Translations under genes and position numbers: made by a program
Part shown: positions 1 to 7,143 of the stretch, in pieces
How positions within the stretch are numbered: the first letter of the stretch is position 1
How the letters are laid out: each line of letters starts with the position of its first letter
Assembly: GCA_030592085.1 (NCBI GenBank)
Contig: JAUUZV010000050.1
Location: 1-11,399 of the forward strand
Direction of reading: 5' to 3'
Origin: Clostridia bacterium
GTDB lineage: Bacteria > Bacillota > Clostridia > DUPQ01
Length of the DNA: 11,399 nucleotides
The notes under the pieces: generated by a model
Told to the model about the DNA's origin: nothing
Seen by the model: only the letters and a program-made list of their open reading frames with translations
Database searches by the model: none

Positions 1-80
1 ACAGAAGAAGCGGAACACCTTGATACTTCATGTTCCACAGATACACCACCAAATATAAGTAATACTTTTTTTCTACTCAT
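1..80 (-). CDS. ddl: D-alanine-D-alanine ligase, N-terminal fragment (cut by window edge)
   Basis: Only the first 26 codons lie in the window; the gene runs off the left edge. The translation has a short basic start, a hydrophobic strand (VLLIFGG) and then GGVSVEHEVS followed by a serine/alanine-rich stretch. This is the hallmark N-terminus of D-Ala-D-Ala ligases (GG.S.EHEVS..SA..V), which make the D-Ala-D-Ala dipeptide for peptidoglycan in the cytoplasm. The ATG at 80-78 has a good ribosome binding site (GGAG at 90-87, six bases upstream). It starts 12 bp after the flavin reductase stop, so the two are probably co-transcribed. Too little is visible to separate a housekeeping Ddl from a VanG-like D-Ala-D-Ser or a D-Ala-D-Lac ligase. 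Confidence 0.82.
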   Translation of the reverse strand, partial: MSRKKVLLIFGGVSVEHEVSRCSASS

Positions 81-92
81 TTTATTCTCCAT

Positions 93-599
93 TTAGGTTT
101 CATAACATTCAACAATTTCACCATAATATAGAATGTGATAATCATTTGCACTGTTATAGTATGTCTCTTTAATAGACTTATCTACTAATCCTGGTTCCAT
201 TGCCTGTTTATATACAACTTTACATTCAAAGTGAATTTTACACTCTTTAATAGTAGGTGTATTTATCTTCTTAGCTTTTATTGCAGTTAAATTACATTCA
301 GAAAATTTATCATAATCTCGTCCTGACTTAGTTCCACAAAATGCCAATTCCTTTTTCATGTCCCCTTTTGAAGGGATACTTACTGTGAATTCCATAGCTT
401 TATCAATTAAATGATATGTATGTCTAGAATACCTAACTGCCACTGTCATTATTGGTTTTGACCATATGGTTCCTATACTAGCCCAACTTATGGTCATAGC
501 ATTTGTTTCTTTTCCATTTTTAGTAATTAGAAATGCACCATTTTTCCCTAATTGGCTCATTGCTTGTTCTGATAATTTTGTATAAGCTAATTTTTCCAT
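93..599 (-). CDS. Flavin reductase-like (FMN-binding split-barrel) protein
   Basis: This 168-residue protein has the size and pattern of the flavin reductase-like / HpaC-type FMN-binding split-barrel family. Residues about 20-75 carry the typical signature: a GAFL strand, then N.MT.SW...G..W.KP (residues 33-49), then a VR.SR.T segment (55-61) and an EFTVSIP strand. In the family these residues hold FMN, and members reduce flavin with NAD(P)H or serve as small flavoproteins; the substrate here is unknown. There is no signal peptide, so it should be cytosolic. The ATG at 599-597 is preceded by AAGGAT at suitable spacing. It lies between mgtC and ddl, with its own extended -10 promoter candidate upstream. 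The family assignment is secure; a role linked to ddl is not. Confidence 0.85.
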   Translation of the reverse strand: MEKLAYTKLSEQAMSQLGKNGAFLITKNGKETNAMTISWASIGTIWSKPIMTVAVRYSRHTYHLIDKAMEFTVSIPSKGDMKKELAFCGTKSGRDYDKFSECNLTAIKAKKINTPTIKECKIHFECKVVYKQAMEPGLVDKSIKETYYNSANDYHILYYGEIVECYET

Positions 600-630
600 A
601 TTTTATCCTTTTCATGTTTTATTAAAAGAT

Positions 631-657
631 ATTATATCATATTTCTTAATAATCCAA
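631..657 (-). promoter_or_regulatory. Candidate extended -10 promoter before flavin reductase/ddl
   Basis: On the minus strand a TATAAT hexamer (636-631) is preceded by TGA, giving an extended -10 (TGnTATAAT, 639-631). The nearest -35-like hexamer is TTGGAT at 657-652, with a short 15-bp spacer, so activity would rest on the extended -10. Transcription would start near 624, about 25 bases before the flavin reductase ATG. The element overlaps the end of mgtC (stop at 648-646), so it would be an internal promoter letting flavin reductase and ddl be expressed apart from the upstream cluster. Confidence 0.55.
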
Positions 658-1311
658 AGTGGCTTTTTTGATATACTCTTTTTTAAAAAGATTTAAAATC
701 ACATCTTCCCACTCAACATTCTGATCATTAGTCACTAGAAATGAAAATGATACAGTTTGATCTTCGAAGGTTTTTGTGAAATTTAATTTTTTAATATCAT
801 ATCCATATTCAGTTAAATCGTTTATCACTTTTTTCTCTATATCTTCTTCTAATGATGCAACTACACGAATTTTTGCAAACTCTTCTTTTGTTTTTGTTTT
901 TTTCTCAATTCTACCAAGAAGGGCTAAAGTCATAAAAATAATTACTGCGCTTATTATTGCTATATAAAAGTATCCCATACCAACTGCTAATCCAATACAT
1001 GCAACAGCCCATAAACTTGCGGCAGTTGTTAATCCTTTTACTTTGAATTTATCTCTAATAATTGTACCTGCACCTAAAAACCCAATTCCACTTATTACCT
1101 GTGCACCTAATCTTGATGGGTCAACAGAAGTTGTTGCAAATTCTTGATACATATATTCTGAAACAATCATTACTAAAGCAGCACCAATACATACTAAAAT
1201 ATGTGTTCTAAACCCTGCAGGGCGTTGTCTTCGCTCTCTTTCAAATCCTATTAAACCACCTAGCATACCTGCTACTAAAATTCGTAAAACAATCTCAATT
1301 TCAAAACTCAT
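646..1311 (-). CDS. MgtC/SapB family membrane protein
   Basis: This protein belongs to the MgtC/SapB family. The N-terminal 135 or so residues contain about four hydrophobic helices and the family signature: GGLIGFERERRQRPAGFRTH near residues 18-37, then GA.LV..VS, and later a G.GFLGAGTI segment followed by GLTTAASLW. The last 80 residues are soluble with alternating strands and helices, like the ACT-like C-terminal domain of longer MgtC proteins. Family members sit in the cytoplasmic membrane. MgtC of pathogens is tied to magnesium limitation and ATP synthase control, but the role of clostridial homologues is unclear. I chose the ATG at 1311-1309 (221 aa), which follows GGGAG by eight bases. 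An in-frame GTG at 1320 sits inside that Shine-Dalgarno and is unlikely. The start is 1 bp after the GH18 stop, so translational coupling is likely. Confidence 0.9.
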   Translation of the reverse strand: MSFEIEIVLRILVAGMLGGLIGFERERRQRPAGFRTHILVCIGAALVMIVSEYMYQEFATTSVDPSRLGAQVISGIGFLGAGTIIRDKFKVKGLTTAASLWAVACIGLAVGMGYFYIAIISAVIIFMTLALLGRIEKKTKTKEEFAKIRVVASLEEDIEKKVINDLTEYGYDIKKLNFTKTFEDQTVSFSFLVTNDQNVEWEDVILNLFKKEYIKKATLDY

Positions 1312-1312
1312 T

Positions 1313-3004
1313 TTATTCACTCCCTTTGTTTAATGCTTGTTCAATAGCTTCCCATATGGAATCGTTTCCCCAGTTCAGTTCCCACAAACAAATACCTTTT
1401 AGTTCATATTCGTTAACTAGATAAACTTTTTCTTTTAAACTAACTTCATCTTCTAGCCACATTTTGTATGTTATTCCATCTTCTATATATGTAGCAACAT
1501 GCTGTCCACTTTGTTCATCCCACTCTAAAAGAGCATTTTTTTCTTCAATTAATTCTTTGGCTCCATCAATGGAGTAATTTCTAATATTTTTTACCCCATT
1601 ATCAGTTATTTCCCATAATCTTGTATATAAAGGAATTCCCATAACTAATTGTTCGTTACTAACCAACTCTAAAGTATCAATAATTTTTTCTTCCATCCAA
1701 GTAACTTGTGCTTGACTCCCAGCTACAGGTGAACCTGCATAATGTTGATCATAAGTCATTACCATTACATAATCAGCTACTAGACCGATTTTTTCATGAT
1801 CGAAACATAAAGAATATGTTTCACTTCCTCCTGGCACTCCAACTGCAACTGAAACTTTTACACCGGCTAGATGAAGCATGGGAACAAGCTCTTTTATAAA
1901 CTGTGTATATGCATCTTTATCTTTTAAATATATATTCTCAAAATCTAAATTTATTCCATCAAATTCATATAAAGCTACATATGCAATTAATTGTCTAATC
2001 ATATGATCTCTAATTGCAGGGTTATTTAAAACTGTACTAGTTAACTCAATATCATTAAATGTATTACTTAATAAGGGCCACACTTGATATCCAAGTTCAT
2101 GAGCTTTTTCTACATATGGAGCTGAAGCAAAACTATCCATATTACCTGCTTGATCAACCACTTTAAACCAAGTTGGAGATAATACATTTAAATTATCACT
2201 TTTTACTAAACTAGCATCACCTTTCGTCTCACTATAAAAAGCTTCCCATGCAAAAATAATAGTATCAATTTCTCCTGGAATTGTTCTTCTTATATCAAGT
2301 TTAACATCTTGATATACAATGTTTGTTTTTAAGTATTGATTTTGAACATATCCTATTACACCATCAATTGTTCTAACTTTACTCCAATCACCAACCATTT
2401 CAAAAACTCGTACTTCAATTTTACTTGGATTATATACTTGATATGCTTCTTTATATATTGAAGGTTCGCTTCTTATAATCGCTAATTCACTTGTTAAAAG
2501 TCCAGAAATTGAATAGTTTTTCATTTTATCTATAATAATAACATTATCCTTTTCTAAAATAGTTACAGTTATATTAAAAATTTCTACAAAAGCTAAAACA
2601 GGTACATAAAGCGTTTCATTAATATACTGTGCAGCTGCATCTAGTTGATAAGGTTTTTGATTAAGATATGCTTGTAATTCATCTTGATCTATTCTAATAA
2701 CTGAATCATCTGATGTAATAGTAATCTTTGCTTGTAGTTGATCAAGATAGATACTATCATCAATATAATTTTTAATTAATTCATAAGGTAATAAAAGTTC
2801 GCGACCTTCAATAATAGGCGGTCCGTATTGATTAACTAATTCATCTTCAATAACTATATTTAATTTTGTGTCATAAAAAAATGAAATCAACTGATTTTCA
2901 GGTGAATATTTTAGATTAATTCTAGTAATAGCTGTATTAGTTAAAATAACAGCAATTATAATAAAAATTATGGTTACGCTAATTAGTAGCACTTTGTTTT
3001 TCAT
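1313..3004 (-). CDS. Membrane-anchored SH3 and GH18 family glycoside hydrolase
   Basis: The 563-residue protein has a membrane anchor or signal at residues 4-25 with no clear cleavage site. A region resembling the copper amine oxidase N-domain ('stalk') fold follows at about 60-160, with a LDAAAQYIN...LYVPV pattern. Next come a bacterial SH3-like domain at about 168-228 (IRSEPS..., V...W.KV, IGYV) and a GH18 catalytic barrel at about 245-555. The catalytic motif reads DGINLDFE (349-356), with D354 and likely proton donor E356; the N at the third consensus position is also seen in YaaH/SleL-type enzymes. MTYD (416-419) is the later substrate-binding strand. GH18 enzymes of this layout cleave N-acetylglucosamine bonds of peptidoglycan and are often spore or cell-wall enzymes. 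It would act outside the membrane. The ATG at 3004 follows GGTGA. It is 11 bp downstream of the DUF6106-like gene. Confidence 0.88.
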   Translation of the reverse strand: MKNKVLLISVTIIFIIIAVILTNTAITRINLKYSPENQLISFFYDTKLNIVIEDELVNQYGPPIIEGRELLLPYELIKNYIDDSIYLDQLQAKITITSDDSVIRIDQDELQAYLNQKPYQLDAAAQYINETLYVPVLAFVEIFNITVTILEKDNVIIIDKMKNYSISGLLTSELAIIRSEPSIYKEAYQVYNPSKIEVRVFEMVGDWSKVRTIDGVIGYVQNQYLKTNIVYQDVKLDIRRTIPGEIDTIIFAWEAFYSETKGDASLVKSDNLNVLSPTWFKVVDQAGNMDSFASAPYVEKAHELGYQVWPLLSNTFNDIELTSTVLNNPAIRDHMIRQLIAYVALYEFDGINLDFENIYLKDKDAYTQFIKELVPMLHLAGVKVSVAVGVPGGSETYSLCFDHEKIGLVADYVMVMTYDQHYAGSPVAGSQAQVTWMEEKIIDTLELVSNEQLVMGIPLYTRLWEITDNGVKNIRNYSIDGAKELIEEKNALLEWDEQSGQHVATYIEDGITYKMWLEDEVSLKEKVYLVNEYELKGICLWELNWGNDSIWEAIEQALNKGSE

Positions 3005-3015
3005 AGATTCACCAT

Positions 3016-3531
3016 TTATGATTTCAATTTATAGGTTAATATTTTTTTCATATGAGTAAGCATTTGCTCATCAGTTTCTAATAATATAGTTGTTCGCTTT
3101 CCTTGGTATTGAATCAATCCAAAATATATCCCTTTTGCATCTCTACTGCTAATACTTTCAATAGTAGTTTGAACATTTTGCCCCTTTTCTAAAAAGTGAG
3201 CAGAATTAATGGGTGCTACTATATCAAAGTCATTGATTGAACCAGAAAAGATTTTTTTTCTTCTGCTTTTATGACTTATCTTAGAAATAGTTAAATAATC
3301 TTTAACTATTTCATATTCATATTCAATATCTCTAGAAGTAATCAATAAATATGCTAAATACCCAAGAACTAACATTAAAATTGGTGTATAAGGTGCAAGT
3401 AGTGGAATAAACAAGGGAAATCCGCATAAAACTATGTAAGCAACTATAATCAAAGGTACAATTTGCTTGTCTCGCTTACTCTTTGGTTTACCTATACGTT
3501 TTTCAATAATATTTTCCAATTCTATTCTCAC
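3016..3531 (-). CDS. Small membrane protein, DUF6106-like, function unknown
   Basis: This is a protein of about 170 residues with a basic N-terminus, two closely spaced transmembrane helices (about 26-45 and 47-66) and a cytosolic C-terminal half rich in beta strands. The junction LLITSRDIEYEYEI, followed by a lysine/arginine-rich turn and an IVAPINSAHF-like strand, matches my memory of the uncharacterised clostridial family DUF6106; this is recall, not a search. The longest frame starts with GTG at 3531 and has no clear ribosome binding site. A TTG four codons later (3519-3517) has GTGAG at better spacing and would give a protein starting MENIIEKR, so the true start may be there. It lies between the HAD phosphatase and the GH18 gene, suggesting an envelope-associated role, but nothing shows its function. 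Confidence 0.75.
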   Translation of the reverse strand: MRIELENIIEKRIGKPKSKRDKQIVPLIIVAYIVLCGFPLFIPLLAPYTPILMLVLGYLAYLLITSRDIEYEYEIVKDYLTISKISHKSRRKKIFSGSINDFDIVAPINSAHFLEKGQNVQTTIESISSRDAKGIYFGLIQYQGKRTTILLETDEQMLTHMKKILTYKLKS

Positions 3532-3545
3532 TTTCAGTTAATAAT

Positions 3546-3554
3546 ATAATATCA
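3546..3554 (-). promoter_or_regulatory. Possible extended -10 element before the DUF6106-like gene
   Basis: On the minus strand TGATATTAT (3554-3546) is a fair extended -10. The only -35-like hexamer, TTGGGA at 3576-3571, sits 19 bp away, which is too far for a normal promoter. Transcription from here would start near 3539, just before the GTG/TTG start region. It may be an internal promoter for the DUF6106-like gene, GH18 and mgtC, but AT-rich sequence gives such matches by chance. Confidence 0.3.
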
Positions 3555-3562
3555 TATTTTCT

Positions 3563-4348
3563 CTAGATAATCCCAATTAGGTCATTAATTGAATTAAATA
3601 CTCCATCTGGTTTAATAGTAGATTTCTCTAAAATTTCAGGTGTTGTAGCCCCTGTTAAAACTAATAAACTAGTCATTCCATGATTAACTCCAAGAGCAAT
3701 GTCTGTTTGCAATCTATCCCCAACACAAACAATATGTTCTCTACTGATTCCAGTTTTTTGTTCAATGGCATCAACTGTATAACCATTTGGTTTCCCCATA
3801 ATAATTGGTCTTATTCCAGTTGAGCTGGCAAACATTTCTATCATAGAGCCAGTATCTGGTATTAATCCGTTTTTAGTAGGGCAATTACTATCTGGATGAG
3901 TAGCAATGAATAAAGCACCATTTCTTATAAACGTACATCCTTTTGAAATTTTTTCATATGTTAACTGTGTGTCAAATGCTAAAACAACGATTTCAGGATC
4001 TATTTCATCAATAGTAATTCCAGCTTTTTTGAATCCTTTTACTAAACTAGGCGTTCCAATTACATAAACTCTTTTACCAGGGTGTTCTCTTAATAAATAA
4101 CTAATAGTTACCTCTCCTGAACTAAAAATTTCTTCTCTAGTAACAGGTACTTTAAGGGAAGTAAGTTTTTTCACATAATCATCTAAAGATTTTGATGAAT
4201 TATTTGTAAAAAAGAGAAATTTATAACCTCTTTTTTTTATCATTTGCAAAAATTCTAATGCCCCGTCAATTAAAGTACTATCTAGATAGAATGTCCCATC
4301 CATATCTAACACAAATAATTTTTTTCCATGTAGTAATTTACTCTTCAT
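3563..4348 (-). CDS. HAD superfamily (class IIA, NagD-type) phosphatase
   Basis: With the start chosen here the protein is 261 residues, normal for NagD/p-nitrophenylphosphatase-type HAD hydrolases. All four HAD motifs are present: DMDGT at 15-19 (nucleophile D15, acid/base D17), FFTNNSS at 46-52 (T48), the lysine of MGKPNG (K186), and GDRLQTD at 210-216 (D211, D215). The class IIA cap lies between motifs II and III. Members are cytosolic Mg-dependent phosphatases acting on nucleotides, sugar phosphates or glycolytic by-products; the substrate cannot be read here. The longest frame begins at 4381, but an ATG at 4348-4346 has an excellent site (TAGGAG, five bases upstream) and places DxDGT at the usual distance from the N-terminus. 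The gene overlaps the scfB 3' end by 11 bp, implying translational coupling. Confidence 0.92.
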   Translation of the reverse strand: MKSKLLHGKKLFVLDMDGTFYLDSTLIDGALEFLQMIKKRGYKFLFFTNNSSKSLDDYVKKLTSLKVPVTREEIFSSGEVTISYLLREHPGKRVYVIGTPSLVKGFKKAGITIDEIDPEIVVLAFDTQLTYEKISKGCTFIRNGALFIATHPDSNCPTKNGLIPDTGSMIEMFASSTGIRPIIMGKPNGYTVDAIEQKTGISREHIVCVGDRLQTDIALGVNHGMTSLLVLTGATTPEILEKSTIKPDGVFNSINDLIGII

Positions 4349-5696
4349 TGTTGCTCCTATCAATTGTCCTTTGACATTCAATCATTAATGCACACTCAAT
4401 TCTCTTTTTTTGTAATGTACAAGCTTTTCTATCTGGTTTTGAAATATCACCATTTGTATAATATGCGTTGGCATGACAGCCCCCTGAACAAAAATATTTT
4501 GCCCAACAATTAGGACAATCGTCTTTAGTGAAAACGTTATTACTAGCAAAAACTTCTTTTAATTGATTATTTGTAATTCCATCATATACATTGCCCATAA
4601 CGAATTTATCTTCACCCACAAATTGATGACAGGCATATATCATTCCATCTGGCGAAACCGCGCCATAATCAACTCCTGCTCCACACGCTGCGATTCTCTT
4701 ATATATGCAAGGTGAATTATATAGATTAAGGGTAAAATGGTAAAACCTATAATCATCTTGTTTAGCATATTCTTTAGCAAATCTCTCATATTCTATCATG
4801 GCTATTTTAATTTCTTCATCTGTTAAAGTAAAATTGCCCCCAGAAACGGGTTCAATAGATATCTCTTTTAATCGCAATTGCTCATATATATGTTTTACAT
4901 CTTCATAAAAATCAAGATTATCCCGAGTATAGGTACCCCTAATAAAATATGATTTTCCTTGACGGTTATTTGCAATTTCTTGAATATTTTTTACAGCTTT
5001 GTCATATGAACCTTTTCCAGATGGATATATACGAAGATGATCATTTACAGTTTGTCTACCATCTAAACTCAATACAATATTATCCATATGTTCTTGTAAA
5101 AACTCATTGATTTCTTCTGAGAAAATAGTTCCATTAGTTGTTATTGTAAAATGAACAGTTTTTGAGTATTTTTTTTGTTGTTCTTTTGCATACACCACAC
5201 ACTGTTTAATTACTTTAAAATTTAATAGTGGTTCTCCTCCAAAAAAATCAACTTCTACATTTCGTTTGTTTCCACTATTTGCTAATAAAAAATCAATTGA
5301 AGCTTTAGCCACTTCTATGGACATTAATCCTTTATCTCCGCCATATGCTCCTTTGTCTGCAAAACAATAAGCACATCGAAGATTACAATCATGTGCCATG
5401 TGTAAACACAAAGCTTTCATATCACTTTGATAATTTCCAGATTTTTCTAATTCCTCCTTAGTAAAATCTGGAGAATACAAACTATCTTGCTCAATTAAAT
5501 CGCTAATTTCTTTTGATGCTTGTAACAAAATATCTTTATCATATTTATTTATTAATTGGTCAATTGCCCACGATAACATTTCTTTTGTTTTAGCTAAAGA
5601 CAATAAATCAAAAGTCACTTCATCTAAAAGATGAACTGTTCCACTGTTTACGTCTAAACAGATAAATAAAGAATGTAGTGTAAATACATGAATCAT
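4338..5696 (-). CDS. scfB: Thioether cross-link-forming SCIFF peptide maturase (radical SAM/SPASM)
   Basis: The 452-residue protein matches the SCIFF maturase family along its length. It starts MIHVF and has LDVNSG.VH near residue 15. The radical SAM cluster motif is CNLRCAYC (C104, C108, C111), followed by FFGGEP (151-156) and TTNG (187-189 region). The C-terminal SPASM/twitch region carries C338, C356, C394, C397, C403, C407, C426 and C435, which in this family bind two auxiliary [4Fe-4S] clusters. Residues 1-85 are the RiPP recognition (PqqD-like) region. The family installs cysteine-threonine thioether links in the small six-cysteine peptide SCIFF (ScfA), in the cytoplasm. The ATG at 5696 follows AGAGG by seven bases. 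No scfA-like cysteine-rich gene lies in the 51-bp gap upstream or elsewhere in the window, which is unusual. The next gene (HAD) overlaps its end. Confidence 0.95.
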   Translation of the reverse strand: MIHVFTLHSLFICLDVNSGTVHLLDEVTFDLLSLAKTKEMLSWAIDQLINKYDKDILLQASKEISDLIEQDSLYSPDFTKEELEKSGNYQSDMKALCLHMAHDCNLRCAYCFADKGAYGGDKGLMSIEVAKASIDFLLANSGNKRNVEVDFFGGEPLLNFKVIKQCVVYAKEQQKKYSKTVHFTITTNGTIFSEEINEFLQEHMDNIVLSLDGRQTVNDHLRIYPSGKGSYDKAVKNIQEIANNRQGKSYFIRGTYTRDNLDFYEDVKHIYEQLRLKEISIEPVSGGNFTLTDEEIKIAMIEYERFAKEYAKQDDYRFYHFTLNLYNSPCIYKRIAACGAGVDYGAVSPDGMIYACHQFVGEDKFVMGNVYDGITNNQLKEVFASNNVFTKDDCPNCWAKYFCSGGCHANAYYTNGDISKPDRKACTLQKKRIECALMIECQRTIDRSNNEE

Positions 5697-5747
5697 TAAT
5701 ATACCTCTAAATTATTTTCTAAGGATAGTAAAGATGCAGTCAAATAT

Positions 5748-7022
5748 TTAATATAAATGACTGATACCATAATTATATGCCTGCATAACGGCATCTTGAT
5801 GTCTTGGTTCTATTGCATTGGAAAAATGTGTTCTACTTAAGTAAAAATGCAAATCAAATACTCCGTCCATATCATTACCTTTAATTGCATCTAAGTTCGC
5901 TCCAGTACCATAATTCTCGCTTCGATCAGGTACCCATGCATCTTTTGGCATATCATCTCGTCCTGCATGTGGCATTCCTGATAAAGAAGCTGCAATTATA
6001 GTCCCATTTGTATATAATAAAACAGGTCGTCGCTCCCAATTAAACTCTCCACCATATAAACTTTTTAAAATTGCTGTATCCAAAGCTGTTAGTGTTTCAC
6101 AATCGGCATGATTATAACCAAAGGTTCTCATAATATAAAACGATTTACCTGTCCATATATCATAAACTCGTGCTGTATCATTACGTTTGAATAAATACTG
6201 TACTTCTTCAAACCAGTTCATTAATAAATCTACTTGATATATTGTTGAGTTTTTTACTACACCAGCTTCTGTAATTACTCTCTTAATTAAATCTAAGGTT
6301 GTTGTGGATGCAACCCCATCTACATGTAGCCCATACGCAACTTGAAAGGCTATTACAGCTCGCTTTGTAATATCACCATAGTATCCAGTTATTTCATAGT
6401 TATAATATCCCATACCTGCTAATAAGGTTTGCAAAGCTGATACTGCTGGATTTTCATCAGTCAATGTTAATTCGCCATATTTCCCCAACACAGCTACTTT
6501 AGTTTGTACCATTCTATTTATTAAACTTGCAGTTTCTTCAGTTATAATTCCACTTTGTTTTAAACCAAAACCTTCTTGAAAAGTAATCACTGCAGTTTTA
6601 GTTAGTATCCCATAAAACCCAGTGGCATCACAATCAAGTAATTGTAAATAAATTAATTTCATTTGGTATAATCTTACAACTTCACTTGTCATACCTTCAT
6701 ATAATAAATTCTTTCCAGTATCTTCATTAAAATTAACATTTTGTAATACTTCACTAATCTTAGATAAAGTCTGATTTCCTGCAATTCCATCAATATCTAA
6801 ACTATATTCTTTTTGAAATTCGTATACAGCCTCATAAGTAATGTCACCATAAAAACCTGTAGCTTCCACGTCAAAAAAACCTAATGATGCTAAATCATTT
6901 TGCAACTTCATTATTTCATTACTTTCCATTCCTTTTTGATATAATGCTGCACTTGCTGTAATTGGTATTAATAAGATAGCTACAACGGTTAGTAGAACAA
7001 CAAATACTTTACAAAATTTCAT
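5748..7022 (-). CDS. Secreted peptidoglycan-binding protein with uncharacterised His-rich C-terminal domain
   Basis: This is a 424-residue exported protein. Residues 1-25 form a signal peptide (hydrophobic core, then ITASA-A, a good signal peptidase I site). Three peptidoglycan-binding-type-1 repeats follow at about 30-91, 107-170 and 190-250, each with the pattern L..LG(Y/F)....TG.YG..T..AV..FQ...GL...G. Residues 258-424 form a separate domain. It has YNHADCE (303-309), an LTALDTAIL helix, WERRPV, GMPHAG (349-354), DLHFYLSRTH (390-399) and H408. The spaced histidines and acids suggest a metal site and hydrolase activity on the wall, but I know no characterised family for it; it is not YkuD-like. 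The ATG at 7022 lies 12 bases after AAGGAG, somewhat long. It is the first gene of the leftward cluster, with an extended -10 promoter upstream. Confidence 0.85.
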   Translation of the reverse strand: MKFCKVFVVLLTVVAILLIPITASAALYQKGMESNEIMKLQNDLASLGFFDVEATGFYGDITYEAVYEFQKEYSLDIDGIAGNQTLSKISEVLQNVNFNEDTGKNLLYEGMTSEVVRLYQMKLIYLQLLDCDATGFYGILTKTAVITFQEGFGLKQSGIITEETASLINRMVQTKVAVLGKYGELTLTDENPAVSALQTLLAGMGYYNYEITGYYGDITKRAVIAFQVAYGLHVDGVASTTTLDLIKRVITEAGVVKNSTIYQVDLLMNWFEEVQYLFKRNDTARVYDIWTGKSFYIMRTFGYNHADCETLTALDTAILKSLYGGEFNWERRPVLLYTNGTIIAASLSGMPHAGRDDMPKDAWVPDRSENYGTGANLDAIKGNDMDGVFDLHFYLSRTHFSNAIEPRHQDAVMQAYNYGISHLY

Positions 7023-7064
7023 AGTTTAACATTTCTCCTTAATCTTCTCTTTTGTACAAAATTT

Positions 7065-7093
7065 ATTATAGCACTTTTTCTCTTTTTTATAAA
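7065..7093 (-). promoter_or_regulatory. Sigma-A-type promoter of the peptidoglycan-binding gene
   Basis: The minus strand carries a perfect TATAAT (7070-7065) preceded by TGC, giving an extended -10 (TGnTATAAT, 7073-7065). A -35-like TTTATA (7093-7088, four of six matches to TTGACA) lies at the ideal 17-bp spacing. Transcription should begin near 7058, giving a leader of about 35 bases. This is the likely main promoter for the leftward cluster starting with the peptidoglycan-binding gene and scfB. Confidence 0.75.
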
Positions 7094-7098
7094 ATATT

Positions 7099-7126
7099 TT
7101 GAAAAATAATCACAGAGTGATATAGT
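7099..7126 (+). promoter_or_regulatory. Candidate promoter of ispF
   Basis: On the plus strand TTGAAA (7099-7104) and TATAGT (7121-7126) are separated by 16 bp, five of six matches to consensus each. The predicted start, near 7133, falls at the GGAGG ribosome binding site (7133-7137), so the leader would be extremely short. That makes this promoter less certain than the divergent one on the other strand. Confidence 0.5.
7109..7121. repeat. Inverted repeat ATCAC-AGA-GTGAT in the ispF promoter spacer
   Basis: This is a perfect 5-bp inverted repeat with a 3-base centre. It lies between the proposed -35 and -10 of ispF and upstream of the leftward promoter's -35. The position would suit a small operator, but a 5-bp arm can arise by chance in this AT-rich gap. 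Confidence 0.4.
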
Positions 7127-7143
7127 AGTGGTGGAGGAATAAT

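Noticed and set aside
4349..4381. Upstream ATG extending the HAD phosphatase by 11 residues
   Set aside because: No ribosome binding site, deeper overlap with scfB, and the internal ATG at 4348 has a strong AGGAG and the usual distance to DxDGT.
5697..5747. Possible scfB promoter (TTGACT-like hexamer)
   Set aside because: No -10 hexamer at acceptable spacing; transcription from the gene upstream explains it better.
7020..7040. A seven-codon leader frame overlapping the start of the peptidoglycan-binding gene
   Set aside because: Its ATG is only two bases after GGAG, too close for initiation, and nothing suggests a regulatory peptide.
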